This document shows positions 34,800-43,656 of a stretch of 64,000 nt of DNA, in pieces. Numbering within the stretch: the stretch's first letter is position 1; every line of letters starts with the position of its first letter. A program made the translations under genes and the position numbers. Source of the stretch: an uncultured Duncaniella sp. (GTDB lineage: Bacteria; Bacteroidota; Bacteroidia; Bacteroidales; Muribaculaceae); the NCBI GenBank assembly GCA_910589485.1, contig CAJUSW010000002.1, forward strand, positions 382,978-446,977, in the 5' to 3' direction. The notes below the pieces were generated by a model, which saw only the letters and a program-made list of their open reading frames with translations, did no database searches and was not told where the DNA came from.

Positions 34800-36290
34800 T
34801 CACTTGTCGATGGTCACGGGGGCCTGGAGGGTGCCCATCACCTTGGAGAGATACACGTCACAGAGATATACGTCGATCTTGGCGTCGATATTCTCGCTGT
34901 GGGCCTTGAGCCACGCGGTCTGAGCCTCCATCACGTTGTCCACGGTCATCACGCCGTTGCGGAATCCCAGGTCGGCACATCTCAGGTTCTCATCGGCCTT
35001 GGAGAGATTTGTCTCGGTCATCTCGCGGGTTTTCAGGGCCTCCGAGGCCTTGTAGGTGGCCTGGCGCACCTGCAGGTCGATCAGTTCGCGGGCGTTGGCC
35101 AGCTCCCAGCGCATCGCCTCGGTCTGGGCCTTGGCGGCGCGGTGCTTGTTGTAGTTTCCGCCCCAGTGCCACAGTGGGATGGTGAGCATGGCGCCCACCG
35201 AGAACTGTCCGTTGAATTTCTTCTTGAAGCCGTCAAAGAGGTTGGGGTTGGAGAACGAGTAGGCTCCCACGAGAGCCAGATTGGGCATCATCGACGCGCG
35301 GGCCACATTGGCCTTCTGCTCAAATATCTTCACGCCCAATTCGAGCGACCTCAGGTCGTCGCGGCGGTCATACACCTCCTGCATGTCTATCTGGCGGTCG
35401 TCGGCCAGAGCCGAGGGCATCACCGAGAGGTCGTTGTCCTCGTCGGCCAGGCGGAAATCGCTGTTGATGGGCATTCCGCACACCTGGGCGAGTGCCATGC
35501 GCGAGAGCACCAGGCCGTTGTTCACCTTGGTGAGGTCCACCTGGGCCGAGTTGAGCTTCACGTCCACCGTGAGCTGGTCACTGCGGGTGGCCACCCCCTC
35601 CTTTATCATGAGCGCCACGTTGTGGCTCAGGGTGTCGAGCAGGTTCACATAGCTCTCGGCCAGCTTCTGCTTGGCCTTGAGCGACACCACCTGCCAGTAG
35701 GCCGCATCCACGGCATATACCACGTCGCGGGCCGCGCCGTTGAGCTTGCGCTTGGCCAGCTCCTCGGCATACCCCGTGATCTTGTTCATGGCCACGATCT
35801 TGCCCCCCATGAATATGGGCTGGGTGAGTGTCACGGCTCCGAAAAACACGTTGTGGATATCATACTCCAGCGCCTCCTTGGGCAGATAGGCCACCTGCTC
35901 GGGCACCGGCTGTCCGTTCACTATGATAGGTTCGCCCGTCATGGGGTTCTTCACCATATTGAACTCATAGCCCTTGGTCTCCAGATTGAAGCTCTTGATC
36001 GGCAACAGCTGGTCGGAGTCAAACATCGAGATCTGCTTCTGGTTGTACATATACCCTCCGGCAAAGTCGATGGCCGGCAGATAGGCGGCGAATGCCTCAT
36101 CCTTCTGATAGCCGGCCGCACGCACCTGTTCGGCCCCCTGGCGCAGGTTCTTGTTGTTGGAGAGGGCCAGATCGCGGCACTGTTCGAGCGTGAGGGTCGA
36201 GCCGTCGGCTACAACCGCATCGGTGCTCTGCGCCATGCACGGGAGCATGCCGCCTAATATTACGGATACTACTGAAAGTCGCAGTCTCAT
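34800..36290 (-). CDS. TolC-family outer-membrane efflux protein
   Basis: Outer-membrane channel of the export system, 496 aa from the start at 36290 (MRLRLSVVSVILGGMLPCMA, a proper signal peptide with cleavage near MAQ). The body has the two structural repeats of TolC (first at LTLEQCRDLALSNNKNLRQG, second at MQEVYDRRDDLRSLELGVKI) and long helices with strands such as LVGAYSFSNPNLF. An upstream ATG at 36344 is possible but would spoil the signal sequence. It is the first gene of the operon and is divergent from the BlaI regulator, with about 320 bases between the two starts. Confidence 0.92.
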   Translation of the reverse strand: MRLRLSVVSVILGGMLPCMAQSTDAVVADGSTLTLEQCRDLALSNNKNLRQGAEQVRAAGYQKDEAFAAYLPAIDFAGGYMYNQKQISMFDSDQLLPIKSFNLETKGYEFNMVKNPMTGEPIIVNGQPVPEQVAYLPKEALEYDIHNVFFGAVTLTQPIFMGGKIVAMNKITGYAEELAKRKLNGAARDVVYAVDAAYWQVVSLKAKQKLAESYVNLLDTLSHNVALMIKEGVATRSDQLTVDVKLNSAQVDLTKVNNGLVLSRMALAQVCGMPINSDFRLADEDNDLSVMPSALADDRQIDMQEVYDRRDDLRSLELGVKIFEQKANVARASMMPNLALVGAYSFSNPNLFDGFKKKFNGQFSVGAMLTIPLWHWGGNYNKHRAAKAQTEAMRWELANARELIDLQVRQATYKASEALKTREMTETNLSKADENLRCADLGFRNGVMTVDNVMEAQTAWLKAHSENIDAKIDVYLCDVYLSKVMGTLQAPVTIDK

Positions 36291-36358
36291 TGTGGTGTGG
36301 GCTATAAATAGTTGAATAATGCGTGAACGTTGAGGGCACCCCATCGGAATACTCTCTG

Positions 36359-36366
36359 CAAAAATA
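36359..36366 (-). promoter_or_regulatory. Possible -7 promoter element of the efflux operon
   Basis: Minus strand reads TATTTTTG, matching TAnnTTTG, 69 bases upstream of the tolC-like start. The -33 element is weak. It faces away from the BlaI promoter at 36516-36547. Confidence 0.4.
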
Positions 36367-36515
36367 ACTCCTTTTCGCTATAAAAAGTTTACATTTTATC
36401 ACTTTTAATTGGAGTGGTTTCGCCCTCTTATTGGTCAGTTTTTCTTCTCGCGCTCCTATCCTATATATTATAATGTGAATATTGTCGATTTTTTTGCATA
36501 AAACTAAAAAATTTG

Positions 36516-36547
36516 TTTGCATAACTATAAAATTAGTCATACCTTTG
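36516..36547 (+). promoter_or_regulatory. BlaI-gene promoter with embedded operator-like palindrome
   Basis: TTTG at 36516-36519, a 20-base spacer and TACCTTTG at 36540-36547 form a full Bacteroidota promoter. Inside the spacer lies ACTA-N6-TAGT (36524-36537), a dyad resembling BlaI/MecI-type operators. A repressor bound there would block polymerase, so autoregulation by the BlaI protein encoded 66 bases downstream is likely. Confidence 0.6.
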
Positions 36548-36612
36548 CCCGTGACAACTAATAAATACGTTGGAGGGTGCCCCGGCCCCTCCGTAACCTC
36601 AGCATCAAGTCT

Positions 36613-37038
36613 ATGAAACCAGGAAGAAAACCCTCAGAACTGCTCACCGAGAAAGAGATGGTGATCATGACCATGCTCTGGGACCACGGCCCCATGTTTG
36701 TCCGCGAGATGCTCGCACTATATCCCGAGCCCAAGCCCCACGTCAACACCGTCTCCACCCTCGTGCGCATCCTCGAGGAGAAAGGGCGCGTGGCCCATGA
36801 GACCTTCGGCTCCACCCATCGCTACTATGCCCTCACCGCCCGCGAGGAGATGCGCGACCGCTCACTCAGACAGGTGATTTCCAACTACTTCAACAATTCC
36901 TACAAGAGCGCCGTCTCCGCGCTGGTGCAGGAGGAGAAAATCTCCCTTGACGAGCTCAAGGAAATCATACGCATGGTCGAATCCTCCACCCCCGCCTCCG
37001 ACGGGGAAAATAATCAACCCTCCGACCCGGAAAAATAA
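36613..37038 (+). CDS. BlaI/MecI/CopY-family transcriptional repressor
   Basis: 141-aa winged-helix repressor. Start taken at ATG 36613 (MKPGRKPSELLTEKEMVIM); an in-frame GTG at 36577 is less likely. The helix-turn-helix region spans about 10-75 (VREMLALYPEPKPHVNTVST, then LVRILEEKGRVAHE), and the C-terminal dimerisation helices follow (LRQVISNYFNNSYKSAVSAL). In this family an M56 peptidase sensor cleaves the repressor to induce the operon; that sensor is the next gene, 10 bases downstream. Regulated genes probably include the peptidase and the barrel protein after it. Confidence 0.93.
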   Translation: MKPGRKPSELLTEKEMVIMTMLWDHGPMFVREMLALYPEPKPHVNTVSTLVRILEEKGRVAHETFGSTHRYYALTAREEMRDRSLRQVISNYFNNSYKSAVSALVQEEKISLDELKEIIRMVESSTPASDGENNQPSDPEK

Positions 37039-37048
37039 TCCGCCTCCG

Positions 37049-38800
37049 ATGTTCGCCTACTCTCTTTCCAGTTCCCTGCTCCTGGCCGTCATGTACATGG
37101 CCTACAAGTGGATGCTTGCCTCCGAGCGTCAGCACGCCTTCAACCGCGTCATCCTCTGGAGCATATATATCGTTGCCCTCACCGCCGTGCCCCTGGCCGG
37201 GGCCATCCCGTCACTGCTCCGGCCCGAGCCTCAGGAACTCATACCTCTGGTCGAGATCGACATGTCCGACCTCGCCGTCCTCCCTGTCGACGGGCTTTCC
37301 GGTCTCCCTGACCCCACCGGGCACACCATTGGCCACACCATAGCCCGCATCCTCCTCATCACCTATCTTGTCGGAGTCATTGCCGTCACTCTCCATACCC
37401 TCATGGTGGCCCTGCGACTCGCCATGATAGTGAGGCAGGGCGAGAGCCTCGTTATCGGAGGCCGTCGTGTGCGCCTCATCTCCTCCACCTCCATCGCCCC
37501 GTTCAGCGTCATGAACGTGATAGTCATGTCGCGGCGCGACTTTGCCGAGGCCGGCCCCATGATCCTTGCCCACGAGTGCTGTCACGTGCGTCTCCGCCAC
37601 TGGATCGACCTGCTCATGGCCCAGCTTGTGGCCATATTCCAGTGGTACAACCCCGCCTCATGGCTCATGCGCGAGGAGATGAAAGCCGTCCACGAGTATC
37701 AGGCCGATGCCGGAGTTATAGCCTCGGGGGCCGATGTGAAGCAATATCAGATGTTATTGATAAAAAAGGCTGTTGGCGCGAGATTCCCGTCACTTGCCAA
37801 CAGCCTGAATCACAGTAAACTTAAAAAACGTATCACTATGATGTACAATTCCAGGACATCGCGAGTGCGCCGTCTGCGCGCGCTCGCCATCATCCCCGCC
37901 TTGGGGACAGCCCTCTTCGTGACCAATCTCCCCGCTGTGGCCGATGTGCTCGACACAGCCTCACGGGCCTCGCTGGTCATTCCTGACAGCAAAGTTACTC
38001 AAAATCCCGCTAATGAGCAACTTCCCGTCTCCGATCTTCCCGCCCCCGCTCAGGCCGACACTCCTGCCGCAGCCGCCGGTCCAGATTCCACCGTCGAGGT
38101 GGTCTCAGTCTCCACCATGCCCTCCAAGAATCTCGATGAGGTGACTGTGGTTGCTCATTCAGGCTGTGCCCCTACCAAACCCTCCACCCCCAAGACCGAT
38201 AAGACCGAAAAGATCCGTGAGGCCACTCCCGCCACCACCTCGGGCGACCGCGTGTATGACGTGGTGGAGCACCGTCCCAAGTACAGCGGAGGCGAGGAAG
38301 CGCTCTTCCGCTACATTGCCGAGAATGTCCGTTATCCCGAGGATGCCCGTCGCGACAGCATCCAGGGGCGCGTAATACTCCGCTTCGTAGTCACCCCCGA
38401 GGGCAAGGTCTCCAATCCCACCATCCTGCGTGGCGTGTCCCCCTCCATCGATGCCGAGGCCATCAGGGTCGTATCAGCCATCCCTGAGCGCTTCACCCCA
38501 GGCTCATTAAGGGGTGAACCCGTGTCGGTCTACTATCACCTCCCCATCGTGTTCAAACTCAATTCCGGCTCCAAGGCCCCCAAGACTGTCTCCGAGAAAT
38601 CCTCTGACAAAAAGATGCCCGTCTACGTCAATGGCCGTCTCGTGGATGCCAATGACATCCAATGGAAATCTGAATTTGAATTTAACATCTCGGGCATGGA
38701 AGACAAGGCTATCAAAACCATTGAAGTCCTCAAGTCCAATAAAGAATTTCCCGACGGAGCCATCATGATTACCCTGAAGGACTCCAACTCCGCCGAATAA
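37049..38800 (+). CDS. M56 (BlaR1-type) membrane metallopeptidase with C-terminal TonB domain
   Basis: 583 aa from ATG 37049 (MFAYSLSSSLLLAVMYMAYK). Several N-terminal helices surround a cytosolic zinc-protease domain with HECCH at residues 175-179 (HExxH form) and a downstream VHEYQAD segment supplying the third ligand. After a final helix near 290 comes a Pro/Ala-rich periplasmic linker, a plug-like KNLDEVTVVAHSG segment, and a TonB C-terminal domain from about residue 428 (GRVILRFVVTPEGKVSNPTI). It pairs with BlaI as sensor-protease. The TonB tail suggests direct contact with an outer-membrane barrel, plausibly the one encoded next. Confidence 0.92.
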   Translation: MFAYSLSSSLLLAVMYMAYKWMLASERQHAFNRVILWSIYIVALTAVPLAGAIPSLLRPEPQELIPLVEIDMSDLAVLPVDGLSGLPDPTGHTIGHTIARILLITYLVGVIAVTLHTLMVALRLAMIVRQGESLVIGGRRVRLISSTSIAPFSVMNVIVMSRRDFAEAGPMILAHECCHVRLRHWIDLLMAQLVAIFQWYNPASWLMREEMKAVHEYQADAGVIASGADVKQYQMLLIKKAVGARFPSLANSLNHSKLKKRITMMYNSRTSRVRRLRALAIIPALGTALFVTNLPAVADVLDTASRASLVIPDSKVTQNPANEQLPVSDLPAPAQADTPAAAAGPDSTVEVVSVSTMPSKNLDEVTVVAHSGCAPTKPSTPKTDKTEKIREATPATTSGDRVYDVVEHRPKYSGGEEALFRYIAENVRYPEDARRDSIQGRVILRFVVTPEGKVSNPTILRGVSPSIDAEAIRVVSAIPERFTPGSLRGEPVSVYYHLPIVFKLNSGSKAPKTVSEKSSDKKMPVYVNGRLVDANDIQWKSEFEFNISGMEDKAIKTIEVLKSNKEFPDGAIMITLKDSNSAE

Positions 38801-38806
38801 CGCTTT

Positions 38807-38842
38807 ATACACGTCCACTCTCCGTGGGTGGACGTGTATTAT
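38807..38842 (+). terminator. Hairpin terminator between the M56 gene and the barrel gene
   Basis: ATACACGTCCAC at 38807-38818 pairs with GTGGACGTGTAT at 38828-38839 around a 9-base loop, 7 bases after the M56 stop. The following T stretch is short (TATTAT), so read-through to the barrel gene is possible. Confidence 0.65.
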
Positions 38843-38919
38843 ACCGTCGCCTGGGCAATATTTCATGCAACCCGGGCGTTACACTAACTAATACCATTAG
38901 ATACACCTAAATCTAATAT

Positions 38920-41844
38920 ATGTTTTCACGTTTCATCCTCACACTCCTCATGCTCCTGTCGCTGTCTCTCTCAGCCATGGCCGAGCGTACCGACTCCCTT
39001 TGGGTCTCAGGTCGCGTCAAGGATGCAATCACCAACGAAGATCTCACCGAGGCCTTCGTGTTCCGATATAGAAGTGACGGAAGCCTCATCGACTCCATCC
39101 CGGCCAACCGCGGACTCATGGTCAGGAACGGCGAGACTGTGTCCCTGGCAATATTCGGTTACTATGTGCCCCGGCGCGACTCCACCTATGTGTTCGATGT
39201 CAAGGCCCCCGGCTACCGCACCGAGACCGTGACTTTGCGTGTGGATAATATTGGCAAGCGCGAGGACCGGCGCTCTATCCCCATCACTTTCATGCACCGC
39301 GCCCCCAGGCAACTTGGCGAGGTCACAGTCACAGCCTCCAAAATCAAGTTTTATAACAAGGGCGACACCATCGTGTACAATGCCGATGCCTTTCAGCTCG
39401 CCGAGGGTTCGATGCTCGATGCCCTCATAGCCCAGCTCCCCGGCGTGGAGCTCAACGACCAGGGGCAGATCAAGGTCAACGGCCGGTTTGTGGAATCCCT
39501 TCTGCTCAACGGCCGTCAGTTCTTCGACGGCAACAATCAGCTGATGCTCGAGAATATCGGTGCTTATACCGTAAAGAATATCGAGGTCTACGAGGGGCAG
39601 ACCAAGCTCCAGCAATGGCAGGGCGATCCTAAGGGCGACACTCAGCTCACCATGGATGTCAAGCTCAAGCGTGAATACATGCGCGGATGGCTCGTGAATC
39701 TTCAGGGAGGCCTCGGCACCAAGGACCGCTACAGCCTGCGCGCCTTCACCTCCATGTTCTCCCCCACCACCACGCTCTCATTCGTGGGCAATGTCAACAA
39801 TCTCAACGACACCCGCAAGCCCGGCAAGAACGATACTTGGACACCCGAGATGATGCCCTCGGGGACACGCATATTCAAGACCGCGGCTTTCAATTACGAC
39901 TGGACTTCGCGCAACGAGCAGAACAATGTCAATGGCTACGCCGAGATCGAGGAGACCCGTAGCAACGACTACTCCACAACCGCCCGCACTAATTTCCTCG
40001 CCGGAGGCAACACCTACGACAACGCTTTCTCCTCGGCCCGCAACAAGAAGCTCCGCATCGAAACCCGTAATTATTACCGTTTCTTCACCGAGTCCTATTA
40101 CTTCGGAGGCATGTACACCGGCCGATATGCCAAGCGCGACAACAACTCCCGCTCCCTCTCGGCCACATTCAACCGCGAGCAGTCCGATATAACCGCCGAG
40201 GCCCTTGAGGCTCTCTATAGCGACGGTTCCCCACAGCGTCTCGACGCCGTGATCAACCGCTCCATCACACGCACCGATGGCTCGAGCCATGAATGGGAAG
40301 TCCAGGCCTTCCCCCATTTCAGCTACAAGATCCCGCGCACCAGCGACCGCGTGTCCATCGAGCCGGGTATTAAGTACAAGGAGCAGAAGGAGGAGCGATG
40401 GAACGACTACAACATCAACTATGGGGCCGATCCTCAGCCCGCCGTGAGGAAACGTCAGTTCTTTGACAATTCCCCCAACCGCTCGCTCACATTCATGACC
40501 AATGCCGACTATGCCACTAATCTGAAATTTTCCTCCCGGCTTAATCTTAACATCTCATTAAATTACGAGTACCGGTTTGTGAATACCGACAAGGATTCCT
40601 ACATGTATGCCCTCGACCGCCTCGCCGACATGGGGGTATATGGCACTCTGCCCGCCGGATATGTCGACACCTTCGACCCCGACAACTCCTATACCTCGCG
40701 CACCATCGAGAATAAACACACCCTGCAGCCCAATCTATTATTGTCGGGACGCCTAAAAAACAACAATGTATTCGACCTGTACATCTCTCCGCAGTTTGCG
40801 TTTCTGCATCAGCACTTCGACTACTGGCGTGCGGGACGTTCCTATCTCGTGTCGCGCAACAATTTCCTCACTACATCGAGGAGGGCTGCGGGCCGGTTGA
40901 CTTTCCGTATGGTGCCCTCTACCGATGAAAGCCGACGCTTCACTTTCAGGCACGTGCTTGAGTTGAGTTACAACCTCGATACCAAGACTCCCGACCTCGT
41001 GCACATGATTGACGTGGTGAACGATGCCGACCCGCTCAACATAGCTCTCGGAAATCCCGACCTGAAAAATGAATCGGTAAACACCTGGAAACTCCAGTGG
41101 ACATTTACCCCTCACACTCGCACACTCAACAATGTGCTCCTTGCGTCCTATAATTACACACGCAACGCCCTTGTGCGCGGTTACACCTACGACACCTCTA
41201 CCGGTGTGCGCCGCAACCGCACCTACAATGTCGACGGCAATCACACCGCATCACTCAGCGACAACCTCTCGTTGCAGTTCGGTCCCCGACAGCAGTTCTC
41301 GCTCAGCAACGAGGTCTCTTACGATTACACAAATTATGCCGACATGATAGGCGTCAATCTCCAGGATCCGGTAAAATCCACGGTGAGATCATCCAATGTC
41401 TCTGACCGCATCAAGCTCGGTTGGCAACTTGGCAAGCAGAACATATCGCTTATAGGTTATTTTGCCAACCGCCACACCACCTCCTCACGCGAGGATTTCA
41501 GCGATATCGATGCCCGACACATGAGCTACGGCCTGAACGGCAACTTCCGTCTCCCCTACGGCTTCGGCGTCAGCACCGACTTCACCCTCTATACCCGTCG
41601 TGGCTATGGTGTAAGGGAGCTCGACACCACCGATGCCATCTGGAACATGCGTCTCACCTACACCCCGCGCGGTGGCCGGTGGGTATTCATGCTCGACGGC
41701 TTCGACATGCTCCATCAGCTCTCCAACGTCAACTACGCCATCAACGCCTCAGGCCGCACCGTCACCTACACCAACGCCCTCCCGCGCTACATCATGCTCT
41801 CGTTGCAGTACCGTCTCAACATCCAGCCCAAGAAACGCCGGTAA
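38920..41844 (+). CDS. Outer-membrane beta-barrel protein, paralogue of the 25.6-28.6 kb gene
   Basis: 974-aa outer-membrane protein with signal peptide (MFSRFILTLLMLLSLSLSAM, cleavage near AMA-ERT). The domain order copies that of the minus-strand paralogue: carboxypeptidase-regulatory-like region (about 28-130), plug-like region with NADAFQLAEGSMLDALIAQL and FVESLLLNGRQFFDGN, then the barrel with shared SSRED, DFTLYTRRGYGVRELDTTDA and LQYRLNIQPKKRR end. It follows the BlaI and M56-TonB genes on the same strand with a 119-base gap. A sensing or transport role linked to the M56-TonB protein is inferred; the ligand is unknown. Confidence 0.87.
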   Translation: MFSRFILTLLMLLSLSLSAMAERTDSLWVSGRVKDAITNEDLTEAFVFRYRSDGSLIDSIPANRGLMVRNGETVSLAIFGYYVPRRDSTYVFDVKAPGYRTETVTLRVDNIGKREDRRSIPITFMHRAPRQLGEVTVTASKIKFYNKGDTIVYNADAFQLAEGSMLDALIAQLPGVELNDQGQIKVNGRFVESLLLNGRQFFDGNNQLMLENIGAYTVKNIEVYEGQTKLQQWQGDPKGDTQLTMDVKLKREYMRGWLVNLQGGLGTKDRYSLRAFTSMFSPTTTLSFVGNVNNLNDTRKPGKNDTWTPEMMPSGTRIFKTAAFNYDWTSRNEQNNVNGYAEIEETRSNDYSTTARTNFLAGGNTYDNAFSSARNKKLRIETRNYYRFFTESYYFGGMYTGRYAKRDNNSRSLSATFNREQSDITAEALEALYSDGSPQRLDAVINRSITRTDGSSHEWEVQAFPHFSYKIPRTSDRVSIEPGIKYKEQKEERWNDYNINYGADPQPAVRKRQFFDNSPNRSLTFMTNADYATNLKFSSRLNLNISLNYEYRFVNTDKDSYMYALDRLADMGVYGTLPAGYVDTFDPDNSYTSRTIENKHTLQPNLLLSGRLKNNNVFDLYISPQFAFLHQHFDYWRAGRSYLVSRNNFLTTSRRAAGRLTFRMVPSTDESRRFTFRHVLELSYNLDTKTPDLVHMIDVVNDADPLNIALGNPDLKNESVNTWKLQWTFTPHTRTLNNVLLASYNYTRNALVRGYTYDTSTGVRRNRTYNVDGNHTASLSDNLSLQFGPRQQFSLSNEVSYDYTNYADMIGVNLQDPVKSTVRSSNVSDRIKLGWQLGKQNISLIGYFANRHTTSSREDFSDIDARHMSYGLNGNFRLPYGFGVSTDFTLYTRRGYGVRELDTTDAIWNMRLTYTPRGGRWVFMLDGFDMLHQLSNVNYAINASGRTVTYTNALPRYIMLSLQYRLNIQPKKRR

Positions 41845-41867
41845 CCTCCATCCCTGCATATAAGTAT

Positions 41868-41912
41868 TTACCCCAGCCACATCAGTGTGTGTGGCAGGGG
41901 TAATTTCTTCTT
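41868..41912 (+). terminator. Intrinsic terminator after the barrel gene
   Basis: TTACCCC-A-GCCACA pairs with TGTGGC-A-GGGGTAA around a short loop, with only the A-A mismatch, and is followed by TTTCTTCTT. It lies 24 bases after the stop at 41844. Confidence 0.8.
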
Positions 41913-41942
41913 ATCGGGAGTTTCCGGTACTGTGGACCGTCG

Positions 41943-42653
41943 TTATTCCATCTCTTCGATATACGGCTTTCCGTCCTTCACCGTCCCTTTGAAACGGTGT
42001 AAGCCGTCCTTGCCTCCGTCGGTGAACGATACCAGGTACCAATCCTCCTGTCCGTCCTCCTCGAGAATAAGATTCACCTTGGAGCCGTCTCTCGCTCCGG
42101 CTTGGGCCTCCTTGATCAACAGTTCGAGCACCTCGGGGGCGACACATTCCTTGATCTCATCGAGATTACCTCCGCCAAACACATATTTGCCGTAAAGGTC
42201 ATATAGAAACTCCCTCACCACAATACTCTGCGGGAAACGCTCTTTCATCTTCAGGAATTCTCCGTACACATCCACCATCTCCACGGTGTCACCGGCCTCC
42301 ATCTGTTCGGCTATCATCTTGTTGGCGGCCTCGATCTGGGCCACACACTCGCGGAACCCTTCGGGATTCACGCCGAGCTCGCCGGCTTTCTCCTCAGTGA
42401 TGTCCAGGAAATACCTCATCCCGTCGCGCTTCACATATTCGCTCAGGATCACACTGTTTCTCCTCGCCTCCCTCATCTCGGGAGCCATAGCCTCATATTC
42501 GGCTACTGTCATATACAGCTCATGAGCCTTGTCGGCCACTGTGAGGGTATCCTCCTGCGGGGTTTCGTTAGTCTTGCTCCCCGACGTGCATCCGGCCACG
42601 CCTGTGGCCATGATCAGCGCCGACGCAATCGCTACAATACATCTCGTTCTCAT
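41943..42653 (-). CDS. Lipoprotein of unknown function
   Basis: 236 aa from ATG 42653, chosen because MRTRCIVAIASALIMATGVA leads to lipobox GVAGC (Cys22). The mature protein is acidic and mostly helical in its first two thirds (repeated E-A-x-x-M patterns such as YEAMAPEMREARRNSVILSE), with a C-terminal beta segment (VNLILEEDGQEDWYLVSFTD) resembling small DUF-type beta domains. It has its own promoter at 42681-42711 and converges with the barrel gene. I do not recognise the family. Confidence 0.78.
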   Translation of the reverse strand: MRTRCIVAIASALIMATGVAGCTSGSKTNETPQEDTLTVADKAHELYMTVAEYEAMAPEMREARRNSVILSEYVKRDGMRYFLDITEEKAGELGVNPEGFRECVAQIEAANKMIAEQMEAGDTVEMVDVYGEFLKMKERFPQSIVVREFLYDLYGKYVFGGGNLDEIKECVAPEVLELLIKEAQAGARDGSKVNLILEEDGQEDWYLVSFTDGGKDGLHRFKGTVKDGKPYIEEME

Positions 42654-42680
42654 AAATTCGTTGATTTGGTTATCGTTCTG

Positions 42681-42711
42681 CAAATATACTCATACTGAAA
42701 GCCAAAATCAA
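42681..42711 (-). promoter_or_regulatory. Promoter of the lipoprotein gene
   Basis: Minus strand: TTG at 42709-42711, 20-base spacer, TATATTTG at 42681-42688, 28 bases before the start codon. Confidence 0.6.
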
Positions 42712-42774
42712 GACCCGTATAAAACATTTTTCACCCACGCGACATTATCGCACCAATTAAGAGGATTCCTGAGA

Positions 42775-42782
42775 TAACTTTG
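42775..42782 (+). promoter_or_regulatory. -7 promoter element for the orphan gene at 42805
   Basis: TAACTTTG matches TAnnTTTG, 22 bases before the start codon. The -33 element is not convincing. It is divergent from the lipoprotein promoter, the two sharing about 100 bases. Confidence 0.45.
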
Positions 42783-42804
42783 CCGATGTAAGAAAACTAT
42801 TGTT

Positions 42805-43638
42805 ATGAAAGAATCCACTATCAATACCAACGCGGCAACCACGGCTCCAGCCTCCGTGCCCAAGGTCAGCTACCCGCCGTCGCTTCCCATATCGCGCAAA
42901 GCCTACAGGCGATTCATCGACCGTATTCATCAGGTCTACTCCGCCGAGCTTCCTATAGCCCGTCTCATGGTAAGTGTTCTTGATGTATATCTTCTCGGTG
43001 ACCGTCATCTTGCAGGAGCAATGCTCGAAGGGAGCGACCATAAGCACGCATTCTCATTTCTCTGTCAGGATGTCGACATGGCCATCGAGCGATCCCGCCG
43101 TGCCCGTCAGCAGGCCCTCGTCCGCCGCCTCGCCCGTCAGCAAGCCGAAGCAATCACCCCGACAGCTTCCACCCCGGCAATCCCCGCCACCCTGACAGCT
43201 TCCATCTCGGTAATCTCAACCATCCCATCAGCCTCAGAACCCTCGGCTACCTCCGCCTCCCCTACTTGCTCGCTGTCCATTCCGCCGGCCGTTGAATCCC
43301 CGGCCCCATTATCGCTCCCTGCTCCCGAGCCCTCAGCCGATATCGTCCTCAGCCAGTCCGTACCTGCACTCCCGATCCCGATGCCATCAACCACCTCAGA
43401 TAACCGTGATCCCCATTCGGACCTAACGACAGCCGAATCAGCCATACTATCTGGGCAGGAGATAGGTGGTCACGAAGTCTGGTCAGGCCGTAGGGTCAAC
43501 GACATGAGCCGTATCCCCATGTTTAGCTCCTTGTTGAATCCCGTGGTCAACACCATAGCTCGCACCCGAGCCGAGCGTCGCGCCCAGGAACAAACCCTAA
43601 AACGCAAGCTCAAATCCCGCAACCGCCCCCTCACCTGA
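42805..43638 (+). CDS. Orphan protein with Pro/Ser/Thr/Ala-rich middle region
   Basis: 277-aa cytoplasmic-looking protein, no signal peptide. Residues about 25-115 form a basic helical domain (SRKAYRRFIDRIHQVYSAEL, DVDMAIERSRRARQQALVRR). Residues about 116-200 are low-complexity Pro, Ser, Thr and Ala. The C-terminal 65 residues are basic again (TIARTRAERRAQEQTLKRKL). Upstream TAACTTTG and normal codon use through the structured parts support it as a real gene. I recognise no family; the basic ends suggest nucleic-acid or membrane binding, which is speculation. It stands alone, followed by repeats. Confidence 0.7.
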   Translation: MKESTINTNAATTAPASVPKVSYPPSLPISRKAYRRFIDRIHQVYSAELPIARLMVSVLDVYLLGDRHLAGAMLEGSDHKHAFSFLCQDVDMAIERSRRARQQALVRRLARQQAEAITPTASTPAIPATLTASISVISTIPSASEPSATSASPTCSLSIPPAVESPAPLSLPAPEPSADIVLSQSVPALPIPMPSTTSDNRDPHSDLTTAESAILSGQEIGGHEVWSGRRVNDMSRIPMFSSLLNPVVNTIARTRAERRAQEQTLKRKLKSRNRPLT

Positions 43639-43656
43639 CCAGCTCCCACCTTTAAA

